From Halonatronum saccharophilum DSM 13868 (GTDB taxonomy: Bacteria; Bacillota; Halanaerobiia; Halobacteroidales; Halobacteroidaceae): DNA of 64,000 bases. The position numbers and the translations under genes were made by a program. Every line of letters begins with the position of its first letter. Position 1 is the stretch's first letter. The notes beneath the pieces are model-generated. The model ran no database searches and was not told the DNA's origin. It worked only from the letters and a program-made list of their open reading frames with translations. This document shows, in pieces, positions 54,866-62,703 of this stretch. The stretch covers positions 364,707 to 428,706 of the forward strand of contig NZ_KI912094.1 of NCBI RefSeq assembly GCF_000517025.1. The letters are read 5' to 3'.

Positions 54866-55111
54866 TCAATGACAATCCTTCTGTTCTTCATCTTCTTTCT
54901 TGCAATGATCATCTTTCATCATACCCTTCATCATGAAGATATGCATTATCGGGCATATTAGAAAGAATATCCAACTACTGTTAATTCCTGCACCTTCACT
55001 TCCTAACCCACCAAATAACCAGATACCACCAAACATCAGCAAACAACAAACTAACATCATCCACATATGTCCACCATGTCCATGGCTGTGATTACTCTTC
55101 TTCTTTGACAC
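54866..55111 (-). CDS. Small His/Cys-rich membrane protein
   Basis: 81 residues. The N-terminus is His-rich (SNHSHGHGGHMWMML), two hydrophobic segments follow (about 17-34 and 46-62), and the cytoplasmic tail has more metal ligands (MMKDDHCKKEDEEQKDCH). It resembles the small membrane proteins that accompany heavy-metal transport genes (DUF2933-like), but the family assignment is tentative. It lies with another small membrane protein, an Lgt-like protein and a SHOCT protein. A metal-binding or metal-sensing role is inferred. Confidence 0.65.
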   Translation of the reverse strand: MSKKKSNHSHGHGGHMWMMLVCCLLMFGGIWLFGGLGSEGAGINSSWIFFLICPIMHIFMMKGMMKDDHCKKEDEEQKDCH

Positions 55112-55154
55112 TATAATAACCCCCTCTTATTTTTCACTCTTGACTCTACTAGCT

Positions 55155-55277
55155 TTAATGGCAGCTAAAATCATCATCGCTATTATCTCGATCAAAAATT
55201 CCCATCTTCTTTCCAACTACATAAAATCCACCTGCTACAAGTCCAATCAAAATAATACCTCCTAAAACTTCTTCCAT
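55155..55277 (-). CDS. 40-residue single-pass membrane protein
   Basis: ATG 55277 follows a strong GGGAGGG site and encodes MEEVLGGIILIGLVAGGFYV, then VGKKMGIFDRDNSDDDFSCH and TAA. One hydrophobic segment (residues 5-21) is followed by an acidic tail ending in Cys-His. The clean ribosome site and intact frame in a gap of otherwise non-coding DNA support it as a real gene. It sits between the His-rich small protein and the Lgt-like gene. Confidence 0.6.
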   Translation of the reverse strand: MEEVLGGIILIGLVAGGFYVVGKKMGIFDRDNSDDDFSCH

Positions 55278-55381
55278 TTTATTCCCTCCCTTTTAGCTAT
55301 AACCTTAAGTCAAAACCTTCAAAGACCTAACACCTTATTTATTTAACAAGTAACCTGTAGCTAGCAACCATTAACTAAATA

Positions 55382-56218
55382 TTAGTAGATACCATAATAG
55401 ATAAAAATGGATAATATAATCATACCTAGAACAATCAAGGTATCTCTTAGTTTCTCTTCCTTCTTAATTGCATCAATCTCTCTTTCTTCAATAGATTGGC
55501 CCTTCTTTCTAATATAAATCAAAACGGACACGGCTAAGAATATAATAACCAAACTTGTTATATGGGCAACTGTAAAGATACCCATGAAGATAAGATTAAC
55601 CCTAAAGAATTCTACAACCCCTCTATTAATCGAAAATCCAATTAGATAATATAAGAATAGCTCTCCTTTATACTTAGTCTTGTCTCTATAATTCCAGATA
55701 AAGATAAATAGCATATAGTTTAGGATAGCCTCATAAATCTGAACTGGATGTAATAGTTGATTACCTATCTCTACTCCCCAGAAGATTCCTCTTTCTACTG
55801 GAACTCCAAAGACATCACACCCAACTCTACCAATTGCTTGGCCCAAAATAATTGCTGGAGCAAAAGCATCTGCCATCCCCCAAAAGGATAATTCTTTTCT
55901 TCTTAAATAAATAAAGGCAAAGATTATCCCTCCAAGTAGCCCGCCCTGTATAGAGAGTCCACCTTGGTGAATCATAAATATCTCCATTGGATTACTCAAA
56001 TAAAAGACTGAATTAAATACCAATACATAATAGATTCTTGCACCCACCATTGCAGCTAAAATTACATATAAAGCAAAATTAAATACTCCATCCTTATCAA
56101 ACCTCTTCCTCTTTGCCTCTAAATTCAATATATAAAAACCTGCTAAAACTCCTAATCCAATAAATATACCAAATAAATGTATGGAAAATGGACCAACCTC
56201 AAAAACCTCCGTAGCCAT
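55382..56218 (-). CDS. lgt: Prolipoprotein diacylglyceryl transferase (Lgt-like)
   Basis: About 278 residues with seven membrane segments. Lgt transfers diacylglycerol to the lipobox cysteine of prolipoproteins. Matching features are IHQGGLSIQGGLLGG, GQAIGRVGCDVFG and NRGVVEFFRVN. The usual GRxGNxxNG signature is altered (GCDVFG), as in a second class of Lgt homologues in clostridia, so it may be a paralogue beside a main Lgt elsewhere. The start at ATG 56218 is chosen over 56227 because AAGGGA lies before it and the other ATG overlaps that site. Confidence 0.82.
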   Translation of the reverse strand: MATEVFEVGPFSIHLFGIFIGLGVLAGFYILNLEAKRKRFDKDGVFNFALYVILAAMVGARIYYVLVFNSVFYLSNPMEIFMIHQGGLSIQGGLLGGIIFAFIYLRRKELSFWGMADAFAPAIILGQAIGRVGCDVFGVPVERGIFWGVEIGNQLLHPVQIYEAILNYMLFIFIWNYRDKTKYKGELFLYYLIGFSINRGVVEFFRVNLIFMGIFTVAHITSLVIIFLAVSVLIYIRKKGQSIEEREIDAIKKEEKLRDTLIVLGMIILSIFIYYGIY

Positions 56219-56295
56219 CTTAATCATCCCTTCTGTTTCATTATATCAAAAATTAATATACTTTACCCTTGTAAGGTATATTAATAGTAAAAAAA

Positions 56296-56529
56296 TTATT
56301 CTTCCTTAAGAATCCTCTTTCTTTCAACAAAATCTTCTTTACTAATCTTGCCTTTGGCAAACTCCTCTTCTAGGATAGGCAAAGCACTATTATTAACTTT
56401 ACTTCCTCCAGAAGATATCATTCTCACTAACAGATAAATACCTCCACCAATTAAAAGAAGATAAAGAAACATTCCACCCCAACCATGCCATCTTCCACCT
56501 ATAAAATCATCCTGACAAAAAGACCACAT
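56296..56529 (-). CDS. SHOCT-domain small membrane protein
   Basis: 77 residues. One membrane segment at about 20-37 (MFLYLLLIGGGIYLLVRMI), and a C-terminal SHOCT motif (LEEEFAKGKISKEDFVERKR), a short helical module often found at protein C-termini and linked to oligomerisation. The N-terminal WSFCQDDFIGGRWHGWGG is rich in Trp, Gly and His. Such proteins are common near heavy-metal and stress genes; the precise role is unknown. Confidence 0.75.
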   Translation of the reverse strand: MWSFCQDDFIGGRWHGWGGMFLYLLLIGGGIYLLVRMISSGGSKVNNSALPILEEEFAKGKISKEDFVERKRILKEE

Positions 56530-56656
56530 AACTATACACCCCTCTCTTTTATGCTTAATTCAACTTAATAAAAATTATAACTTTAATTCTTTCACCTTTA
56601 TTTCATATTATAAAGGATAAATATTAAGAAAGTATTAAGAAGCAGAAATTAAGAAT

Positions 56657-56680
56657 GGAAAGTCAGCAAGCTGACTTTCC
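56657..56680 (-). terminator. Possible hairpin at the aprB stop
   Basis: GGAAAGTCAGC / GCTGACTTTCC pair around two bases and include the aprB stop codon. No strong T-run follows, so it may be a 3' protective hairpin rather than a terminator. Confidence 0.4.
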
Positions 56681-56953
56681 ACTCTTAATTATAAACTCTA
56701 CCTTTTCACTTTTCTTCTTGGCCCTAAGAGTAGCTCCTCTTCCATCGATCTCTGGTTGAAGATACATCTCTATTGCCCCTTTAGGACACTCTTTAACACA
56801 TCCTGCACAGTCCCAGCACTCGCCCTTATCTCTAATCTCTGCCTTCTTGTCAATATCCTTATATAAAAGATTACCAGGACAGATCCTCACACATAAAGGC
56901 TCCTTAGCCTTACCACAACCATCACATAAATTTTTATCAATCCTAATGGTCAT
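56663..56953 (-). CDS. aprB: APS reductase beta subunit (AprB-like ferredoxin)
   Basis: 96 residues with two 4Fe-4S cluster motifs: CDGCG...CVRICPGNLL and CWDCAGCVKECPKGA. The wording matches AprB, the electron-donating subunit of adenylylsulfate reductase, but the C-terminal tail of sulfate reducers (about 150 residues in total) is missing. It passes electrons to AprA, whose gene overlaps its start by 11 bases (ATGACCATTAG), so the two are translationally coupled. Short AprB forms are found in assimilatory clostridial systems. Confidence 0.9.
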   Translation of the reverse strand: MTIRIDKNLCDGCGKAKEPLCVRICPGNLLYKDIDKKAEIRDKGECWDCAGCVKECPKGAIEMYLQPEIDGRGATLRAKKKSEKVEFIIKSGKSAC

Positions 56954-58634
56954 CTAAATCACCTATTCCTTTATGTTCTCTCTCAATTATCTTAATCTGG
57001 TCTTCTTTAGAGTCATAAACAGAGTTAACAAACTTAAACCAATTTTGATCATCTCGTTTAGGATAATCAGTCCTCTCTTGATAAACCCTCCATCGAGTCT
57101 CTTTTCTCCAAAGCAGATGTTCAACCAAAACTCTAGCTACATCTACTCTATCTACGACCTCATGAAAGTTCATCAATTGGTGAAGGCTGTTGGCCCTAGC
57201 TTTAACCAAATCCTCTTTCAATGAGTTAAGTAATCTTCTAGCCTCTAGTAACTTAGTCTCATTCACCCTATAATTAGAACTTATACCTCCTGCATACTCA
57301 TCCATTAGCTTTTGTAATCTCTCTTCTAACTCTCGAGGAGTAAATCCTTTCTCTCTATTTAACGGGCCAACGACCCGATTAAATTCTTCTTTAACAATAC
57401 TCTTATCTACATCTACGCCTTCAACTGATCTTATATATTCTAAAGCATCCAATCCTGCTATCTCACCCTCGACCATAGATCCTGTCACATACTTCTTAGG
57501 AGCACCACCAGCCACATCTCCAGCAGCATATAAACCTTCAAGAGTACTTCTTCTATTTTGGTCTATCCAATAACCAGCTTGTGCATGACCTCCTACAATA
57601 TAAGGTTCAGTACCACAGATCTCTACTCCTTCTTCATTAGGCTCCACGCCTCTGTTGGCCCATCTTAATAAGATAGATGGGGACATATGTAGGTAAGCCT
57701 CTTTTAAAGCCTCTGCCTTATGGTCATCAAGGTGAGTAGTATCCAAATAACAAGGACCCCTACCCTCAAAGTTTTCCTTTAAAGTAGCTAATAGTCTGTA
57801 AGGTGTACTCTTTTTGGAATAATTTTTTTGATACTCTTCACCCAAAGAGTTCAACTGCTTAGCCTTAAATCCTACAGCTAAGGTTCCTGTAGGAGAGATA
57901 GTATCCTTAGTCCTAAGAGCGATAAATCTCATCTCAAAGGTTGTCATCTCAGCACCAGCTCTGATTCCCATAGCGTAACCTGCACCCGTATTAAAGGGTG
58001 AGTACCAGATCTTATGGCGGGCAGCCCCAGGATTGTTAGGCTTATATATTCCTGAAGCCCCACCTGTAGCACAGATAACAGCCTTAGCCTTGATAAGATA
58101 GAATTTATTCTCTCGCACAGAAAAACCAAAGGCTCCTCTTACCTTTCCATCAATGACCAAATAATTAGTAATATTTACCCTATTCAATACCCTAGCCCCA
58201 CTCTGGTAAAGAGCTTTGGCCATAACTGGTTTAATACTCTCACCTTTAATCTTAACACTCCTCTTTCCTTTAGGGATATAATTACCCTCTTTATCCTTGA
58301 TAAAAGGAAGACCCCACTTGTCTAAATCATGGGTAGCTTTATTAAGCCCCTGGGCTATAGTATAGATAAGATCTTCTCTGACTAAATCTTCTGAATCCTT
58401 CTTCACATAATCGACAAAGTCTTGAGGTGTTACTCCAGGATTTAGATAAGCATTGATAGCATTAATACCTGCTGCAAGACAACCACTACGCTCAACTTGA
58501 CCTTTATCAACTACCAATACATTAACATCTTCATCCTCTTCTTTTATCTTAATTCCAGCATAACACCCAGCAGCTCCCCCACCAATAACCAAAATATCCG
58601 TCTCAAGCTCTACAATTTGAATGTCGCTTTTCAC
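56943..58634 (-). CDS. aprA: Adenylylsulfate (APS) reductase alpha subunit
   Basis: A 563-residue FAD enzyme that reduces APS to sulfite and AMP. N-terminal FAD site: ILVIGGGAAGCYAGIKI and VDKGQVERSGCLAAGINAIN. Further AprA-like parts are GGASGIYKPNNPGAARHKIW and SPFNTGAGYAMGIRAGAEMT, then CGTEPYIVGGHAQAGYWID and LYAAGDVAGGAPKKYVTGSM. It is shorter than dissimilatory AprA (over 600). No QmoABC or dsr genes are near, whereas Sat, a sulfate transporter and a homocysteine-forming enzyme are, so an assimilatory role is favoured. Confidence 0.93.
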   Translation of the reverse strand: MKSDIQIVELETDILVIGGGAAGCYAGIKIKEEDEDVNVLVVDKGQVERSGCLAAGINAINAYLNPGVTPQDFVDYVKKDSEDLVREDLIYTIAQGLNKATHDLDKWGLPFIKDKEGNYIPKGKRSVKIKGESIKPVMAKALYQSGARVLNRVNITNYLVIDGKVRGAFGFSVRENKFYLIKAKAVICATGGASGIYKPNNPGAARHKIWYSPFNTGAGYAMGIRAGAEMTTFEMRFIALRTKDTISPTGTLAVGFKAKQLNSLGEEYQKNYSKKSTPYRLLATLKENFEGRGPCYLDTTHLDDHKAEALKEAYLHMSPSILLRWANRGVEPNEEGVEICGTEPYIVGGHAQAGYWIDQNRRSTLEGLYAAGDVAGGAPKKYVTGSMVEGEIAGLDALEYIRSVEGVDVDKSIVKEEFNRVVGPLNREKGFTPRELEERLQKLMDEYAGGISSNYRVNETKLLEARRLLNSLKEDLVKARANSLHQLMNFHEVVDRVDVARVLVEHLLWRKETRWRVYQERTDYPKRDDQNWFKFVNSVYDSKEDQIKIIEREHKGIGDLDDH

Positions 58635-58747
58635 CTTTTCACCTCCGCTTGGCTATCAATTAAAACTTTAACCTTCTTAAAACCTGAAAATCAAAGACTT
58701 AGCGCAAATTAAAACACGATAAAAGCCGATTAAATCTGATTAAACCT

Positions 58748-58914
58748 TTATTAATTTAAATAATTTAATCTCTTGTCTGGATCTTGTCGGCTCTTGTCCG
58801 AACTTAGTCTGCGTATAGCCTTTGATCTTTATCTTTTTTTATTTCTTTATTCTTTATTCTTTATTATCTGCCCTTGATCTTAACTATCAATTCTCAATTA
58901 TCAATTTTCAACTG
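58748..58914. repeat. Composite repeat: CTTGTC block, CTTTATT array and AATTGAT arm
   Basis: 58748-58832 aligns with 39437-39520 at roughly 85 percent by eye, with CTTGTC units about every 10 bases. 58838-58866 is a CTTTATT heptad array, and 58882-58914 is an AATTGAT-flavour arm (AACTATCAATTCTCAATTAT and on) ending three bases before the sat stop. A left inverted arm is not recognisable, so the element looks partial. Confidence 0.65.
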
Positions 58915-58917
58915 TAC

Positions 58918-60075
58918 TTAACTGCTTTTCGCCATTCCTCGGATTAAGACATCTGCAACCTCTGGTCTTGTTAACTCCTCTGGTGGTCTCTTCCCTGCGC
59001 TTAATAAACTTCTTACCTTAGTACCACTTAGTGAGATATGATGCTCACTATCGTGAGGACAGGTCTTTGCTGTAGCCATTGACCCACACTTCTTGCAATA
59101 AAAAGCATGTTCAAAGCATAAGGGCTCTATCCCAATTTCACAGAAGGCAAATTCGTGGAATATCTCCTGAGAATCATAAGTACCATAATAATCACCTACA
59201 CCAGCATGATCGCGACCTACTATAAAGTAAGAGCATCCCATATTCTGACGACACAGGGCGTGAAAGACTGCCTCCCTTGGCCCGGCATAGCGCATTGCAG
59301 CAGGAAATACTGATAAACCTGTTCTATCCTGAGGATAGATCCTATTCATTACTACCTCATAACTCTCTATACGATACTCAACTGGAACATCACTACCTTT
59401 AGTCTCTCCTACTAAGGGAGTCAATAGTAATCCATCACAGATCTCTAAAGCACACTTCTGGATATACTCATGGGCACGGTGGATTGGATTTCTCGTCTGG
59501 AATCCAACTACTCGCTTCCACCCCTTCTCTTCAATCAAAGCCCTTGTATCCTTAGGATCTAGCCTATAGTTATTAAATAAACCATGCTCTACCCTCTTAA
59601 ATAAAGAGATCTTACCTCCTAAAAGAACATTTCCTCTCTTATAAAGGTTAGCTACTCCTGGATGCTCCCTCTCATCTGTCTTATATACTAGCTTAGCTTC
59701 TTTAACCTTGTCATAAGTATACATATCATCTAAGAATAATACCCCATACTCAACGCCATCATAATCTGTTAAAAGGATATCATCACCTGGCTCAAACTCT
59801 TTAGCCTTCTCTTCATCTACTCCAAGAACAACAGGAATAGTCCAAGCCAATCCATTATCTAAATGCATCTCTTCAACAACCTTCAAGTAATCTTTTTCAG
59901 TCATAAAACCTTCTAAAGGACTATAAAGCCCTGTTGCAATATTCTCAGCCTCAGTCAAGTCCCTTAAAGATAAAGCTAGCTTCTTTAAGTTCTTGTTTCC
60001 TTCAAGTATATGGGCCAACTGCTCCCTCTCAACAATTCTATTTATCAATTCTCCTCCATGCGGTTCTATTAACAA
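58918..60075 (-). CDS. sat: Sulfate adenylyltransferase (ATP sulfurylase)
   Basis: A 385-residue homo-oligomeric Sat, converting sulfate and ATP to APS. Active-site motifs are VGFQTRNPIHRAHEYIQKCA, VVMNRIYPQDRTGL and YFIVGRDHAGVGDYYG. A zinc-binding group near the C-terminus (CKKCGSMATAKTCPH) is typical of prokaryotic Sat, and SLSGTKVRSLLSAGKRPPEE follows. It supplies APS both to AprAB (sulfite branch) and CysC (PAPS branch). A GGAGGAG-type site precedes ATG 60075. Confidence 0.96.
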   Translation of the reverse strand: MLIEPHGGELINRIVEREQLAHILEGNKNLKKLALSLRDLTEAENIATGLYSPLEGFMTEKDYLKVVEEMHLDNGLAWTIPVVLGVDEEKAKEFEPGDDILLTDYDGVEYGVLFLDDMYTYDKVKEAKLVYKTDEREHPGVANLYKRGNVLLGGKISLFKRVEHGLFNNYRLDPKDTRALIEEKGWKRVVGFQTRNPIHRAHEYIQKCALEICDGLLLTPLVGETKGSDVPVEYRIESYEVVMNRIYPQDRTGLSVFPAAMRYAGPREAVFHALCRQNMGCSYFIVGRDHAGVGDYYGTYDSQEIFHEFAFCEIGIEPLCFEHAFYCKKCGSMATAKTCPHDSEHHISLSGTKVRSLLSAGKRPPEELTRPEVADVLIRGMAKSS

Positions 60076-60099
60076 ATTAATCTCCTCCTTAATTAAAAA

Positions 60100-60292
60100 C
60101 AGTTTAAAATTGATAATTGATAGTTGATAGTTAAAAACTCAAAACTAAATTACCGATAATCTAAATCTAATCTGTAAAGTCCCACCTTTTCCTGAATAAA
60201 CTTAATAATCATCTTTAAAAGAACTATATCTCACTACCAACTACTGTTTAGGTCTTTACTATCAATTATCAATTATCCACTATCAATTGCTC
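60100..60292. repeat. Heptad-repeat element (AATTGAT flavour), sat-transporter gap
   Basis: The left arm at 60100-60136 (AAATTGATAATTGATAGTTG and on) and the inverted right arm at 60258-60291 (ACTATCAATTATCAATTATC and on) flank a 120-base spacer without a gene. The right arm reaches the stop codon of the SLC13 gene. Confidence 0.8.
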
Positions 60293-61734
60293 TAAATAAT
60301 AATCTCCAACCCGATAAAGGGCCAATAAAATCTAACTACAAATAGATAAATAAACCATGAAGCTATATTTAAAATAATCCCTACAGATATAGAGTCTTTA
60401 ATATCGTAATAACCTGAAGAGAAGGCAATAGCATTAGGTGGGGTTCCCATAGGCAAACAAAAAGCCAAGCCTCCTGGCAATGCTACAGAGAGAGTAGTTA
60501 CAATTGGATTAATACCATATACATCCCCCAAACTATAGCCAAGAGGTAAGATAATCGCTACTGCTGCTACATTGCTGATCCCCTCAGTTAAGAAGATTGT
60601 GAAGATTGATATTAAAGCTAAAAAAGCAAATGGTGAAAGATCTACTCTAGAGAACAACAACTCTGAAAACCACTCAGTTGCTCCAGTCCTATTTAGTGCA
60701 GTAGCTATAACTATAGCCCCTCCAAACATTAAAATAACTCCCCAATTTACATAACCTTCAATCTCCTTCCACTCAACTACCTTCAATATAAAGGTTGCTC
60801 CAACTCCTAATAAAGCCACCAGTGAAATATCAATTATTTGGGGGAGAAATAACCACGCCCCTAAAACCAGACTAAAGATAATAGCCAATTTCTTCTCTTC
60901 TAAAGATAAAGAACCCTGTTCTTTAATCTTAATCTGTAAAACCTTTTTAGCTTTCTCTACATTATTAATATCTATCTTAATTAACCTAAGTATTAAGATA
61001 TAAGCTAAACCCAAACCAATTACAGGAATAGGCCAAGCATATCTAACCCACTCAAAAAATCCTATAGTGATTCCATAACTCTCTTCAAGTAATCCTACAG
61101 CCAAAGGATTGCGAGCCCCTCCTAAGAAGGTGGTTATACCACCTATAATAGCTCCCCAGGCCATAGCTAGAAATAACAACTTACCATAGTTACTCTTTAA
61201 GGGATCTAACTCTAAGCTTTTAGCAATCTCTTTTACTATAGGAAATAACATTGCCGCAGCTGCATGTTCAGGCATAATACATGAAAGCAGAGCAGCAGTT
61301 ATCATAACACCAAAAATTAATTGCTGAGGACTATCACCAAAGATCTTTAAAATACTAAGGGCCATCCTAGATCCTAACCCTGTCTTATAAAGCCCAGCTG
61401 CTAAGATTAAAGCCCCTAGAATAAAGAAAACTGACTTATTCCCAAAAAGAGCAAATGTCTCTTCTACAGATAATATATTTAATGTCGGAATTAAAGCCAT
61501 TCCCATTAAGCTTGTTACTGGTAATGGGATAATGTTGCTAACCCAGAAAATTAATGATAAAATAAAGACAGCCAGGGAGTTTTTAGCTGCTATAGATAAC
61601 CCAGTAGGGGACGGTGCTATGATTATTAGTAGGAATAGTACAAGCCCCCCTATAGCAGTTAGCTCCTTTCTTTTTTTTGATAATAATCTCACCTTATCAT
61701 AGAAGGAATTAACTCTTTGATTCTTTAAATTCAA
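60292..61734 (-). CDS. SLC13/DASS-family sodium:sulfate (dicarboxylate) symporter
   Basis: 480 residues with about 11-12 membrane segments. The family pattern of two repeated halves is visible: IMPEHAAAAMLFPIVKEIAK and GGITTFLGGARNPLAVGLL in the first, EGISNVAAVAIILPLGYSLG and FCLPMGTPPNAIAFSSGYY in the second (SN and TPPN sites bind anion and Na+). It imports sulfate or dicarboxylates with sodium. Context between sat and cysC, whose gene it overlaps by 26 bases, makes sulfate the likely substrate. Using Na+ coupling suits a salt-loving anaerobe. Confidence 0.87.
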   Translation of the reverse strand: MNLKNQRVNSFYDKVRLLSKKRKELTAIGGLVLFLLIIIAPSPTGLSIAAKNSLAVFILSLIFWVSNIIPLPVTSLMGMALIPTLNILSVEETFALFGNKSVFFILGALILAAGLYKTGLGSRMALSILKIFGDSPQQLIFGVMITAALLSCIMPEHAAAAMLFPIVKEIAKSLELDPLKSNYGKLLFLAMAWGAIIGGITTFLGGARNPLAVGLLEESYGITIGFFEWVRYAWPIPVIGLGLAYILILRLIKIDINNVEKAKKVLQIKIKEQGSLSLEEKKLAIIFSLVLGAWLFLPQIIDISLVALLGVGATFILKVVEWKEIEGYVNWGVILMFGGAIVIATALNRTGATEWFSELLFSRVDLSPFAFLALISIFTIFLTEGISNVAAVAIILPLGYSLGDVYGINPIVTTLSVALPGGLAFCLPMGTPPNAIAFSSGYYDIKDSISVGIILNIASWFIYLFVVRFYWPFIGLEIII

Positions 61735-62320
61735 TATAGCTTAACACCTCCTTTACAGACTCCTCAATTGAAAGCTCAGTTGTATCTATAACCAGCTCAG
61801 GATCGATAGGCTCTTCATAAGGGGCAGATATCCCAGTAAAATTATTTATCTCACCCTTCTTAGCCATCTCATATAACCCTTTAGGATCCCTTTGAGCACA
61901 GATCTCTACATCAGCCTTAACAAATACCTCAATGAAGTTATCATCTCCAGCCCTCTCTCGAGCAAAATCTCTCATCTTTCGATAAGGAGAGATAAAAGAG
62001 GCTAAGGTAATTAATCCTGCATCCTTAAATAGAGTTGCTACCTCTGCAATCCTTCTGATATTCTCATTCCTATCTTCAGCGCTAAAACCTAAATCTGAGT
62101 TCAACCCATGTCTCATATTATCACCATCAAGCCTATAAGAAACCTTACCCAGTTTTAAAAGTTCCTTCTCTAACTCAACAGCAATTGTAGACTTTCCGGC
62201 ACCAGATAAACCAGTAAACCAAATTACAATGCCTTTTTGGTCTAATTGTTGGCATCTATCAGTATAACCCACCTTTCCACTATGCCAGGTAATATTCTTC
62301 TCATCATTAGAATTACTCAT
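61709..62320 (-). CDS. cysC: Adenylylsulfate kinase
   Basis: 203 residues. APS kinase makes PAPS from APS and ATP. The P-loop is FTGLSGAGKST, followed by RLDGDNMRHGLNSDLGFS, RNENIRRIAEVA and SFISPYRKMRDFARE (the common KDRDxxR is KMRDFAR here). Later EVFVKADVEICAQRDPKGLY is standard. PAPS may feed sulfation or an alternative reductase, since sulfite can already be made by AprAB; no PAPS reductase is seen in the window. A strong AGGAGGA site precedes ATG 62320. Confidence 0.95.
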   Translation of the reverse strand: MSNSNDEKNITWHSGKVGYTDRCQQLDQKGIVIWFTGLSGAGKSTIAVELEKELLKLGKVSYRLDGDNMRHGLNSDLGFSAEDRNENIRRIAEVATLFKDAGLITLASFISPYRKMRDFARERAGDDNFIEVFVKADVEICAQRDPKGLYEMAKKGEINNFTGISAPYEEPIDPELVIDTTELSIEESVKEVLSYIEFKESKS

Positions 62321-62436
62321 ATAAGCTTCCTCCTAAATTAAATTCTTCACTTATTTTTTGGACAACCATCAAACCAATATCAAACCAGGTGTTATTTTTT
62401 TAACAATATAGCTTAGAAATGTATATTTTGTAGGAT

Positions 62437-62605
62437 TAAAGTGACACTTTCGTGCCGCTAGTAATGGGTAATTAGTGATGAGTAATGAGTAAGATTAAAA
62501 TCTCAAGAACTCTTATAATCATAGGGAACGAAGGGGCTTCTGGTTTTTAAGGTTTTACCCATTACTGATTACTCATCACTAGTAATAAAGCATAGCTTTA
62601 TTACT
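62437..62605 (-). repeat. Heptad-repeat element (ATGAGTA flavour), copy 3
   Basis: The reverse complement aligns with 5481-5660 end to end: hairpin a (AATAAAGCATAGCTTTATT here), heptad arm, spacer containing ACCTTAAAAACCAGAAGCCC, inverted arm and hairpin b (GCGGCACGAAAGTGTCAC). It lies between metY and cysC. Small indels and about 10-15 percent substitutions separate the two copies by eye. Confidence 0.85.
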
Positions 62606-62669
62606 ATTAACCCACACCCTAATTCTCAATATATTCTTCAACTTATCTTTATGTGAATCCATATCTTTT

Positions 62670-62703
62670 CAACTCTTAATTTTTAATTCTCAACTCTCAA
62701 TTC
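62670..62703. repeat. Heptad array (TTAATTC flavour) at the metY stop
   Basis: Units TCAACTC, TTAATTT, TTAATTC, TCAACTC and TCAATTC follow each other with period 7 and include the TGA stop of the sulfhydrylase gene. The same flavour occurs at 51890-51919. Confidence 0.6.

Noticed and set aside
56663-62320. Dissimilatory sulfate reduction locus
   Set aside because: No qmo, dsr or hdr-like genes; AprB lacks the long tail; neighbours are biosynthetic.
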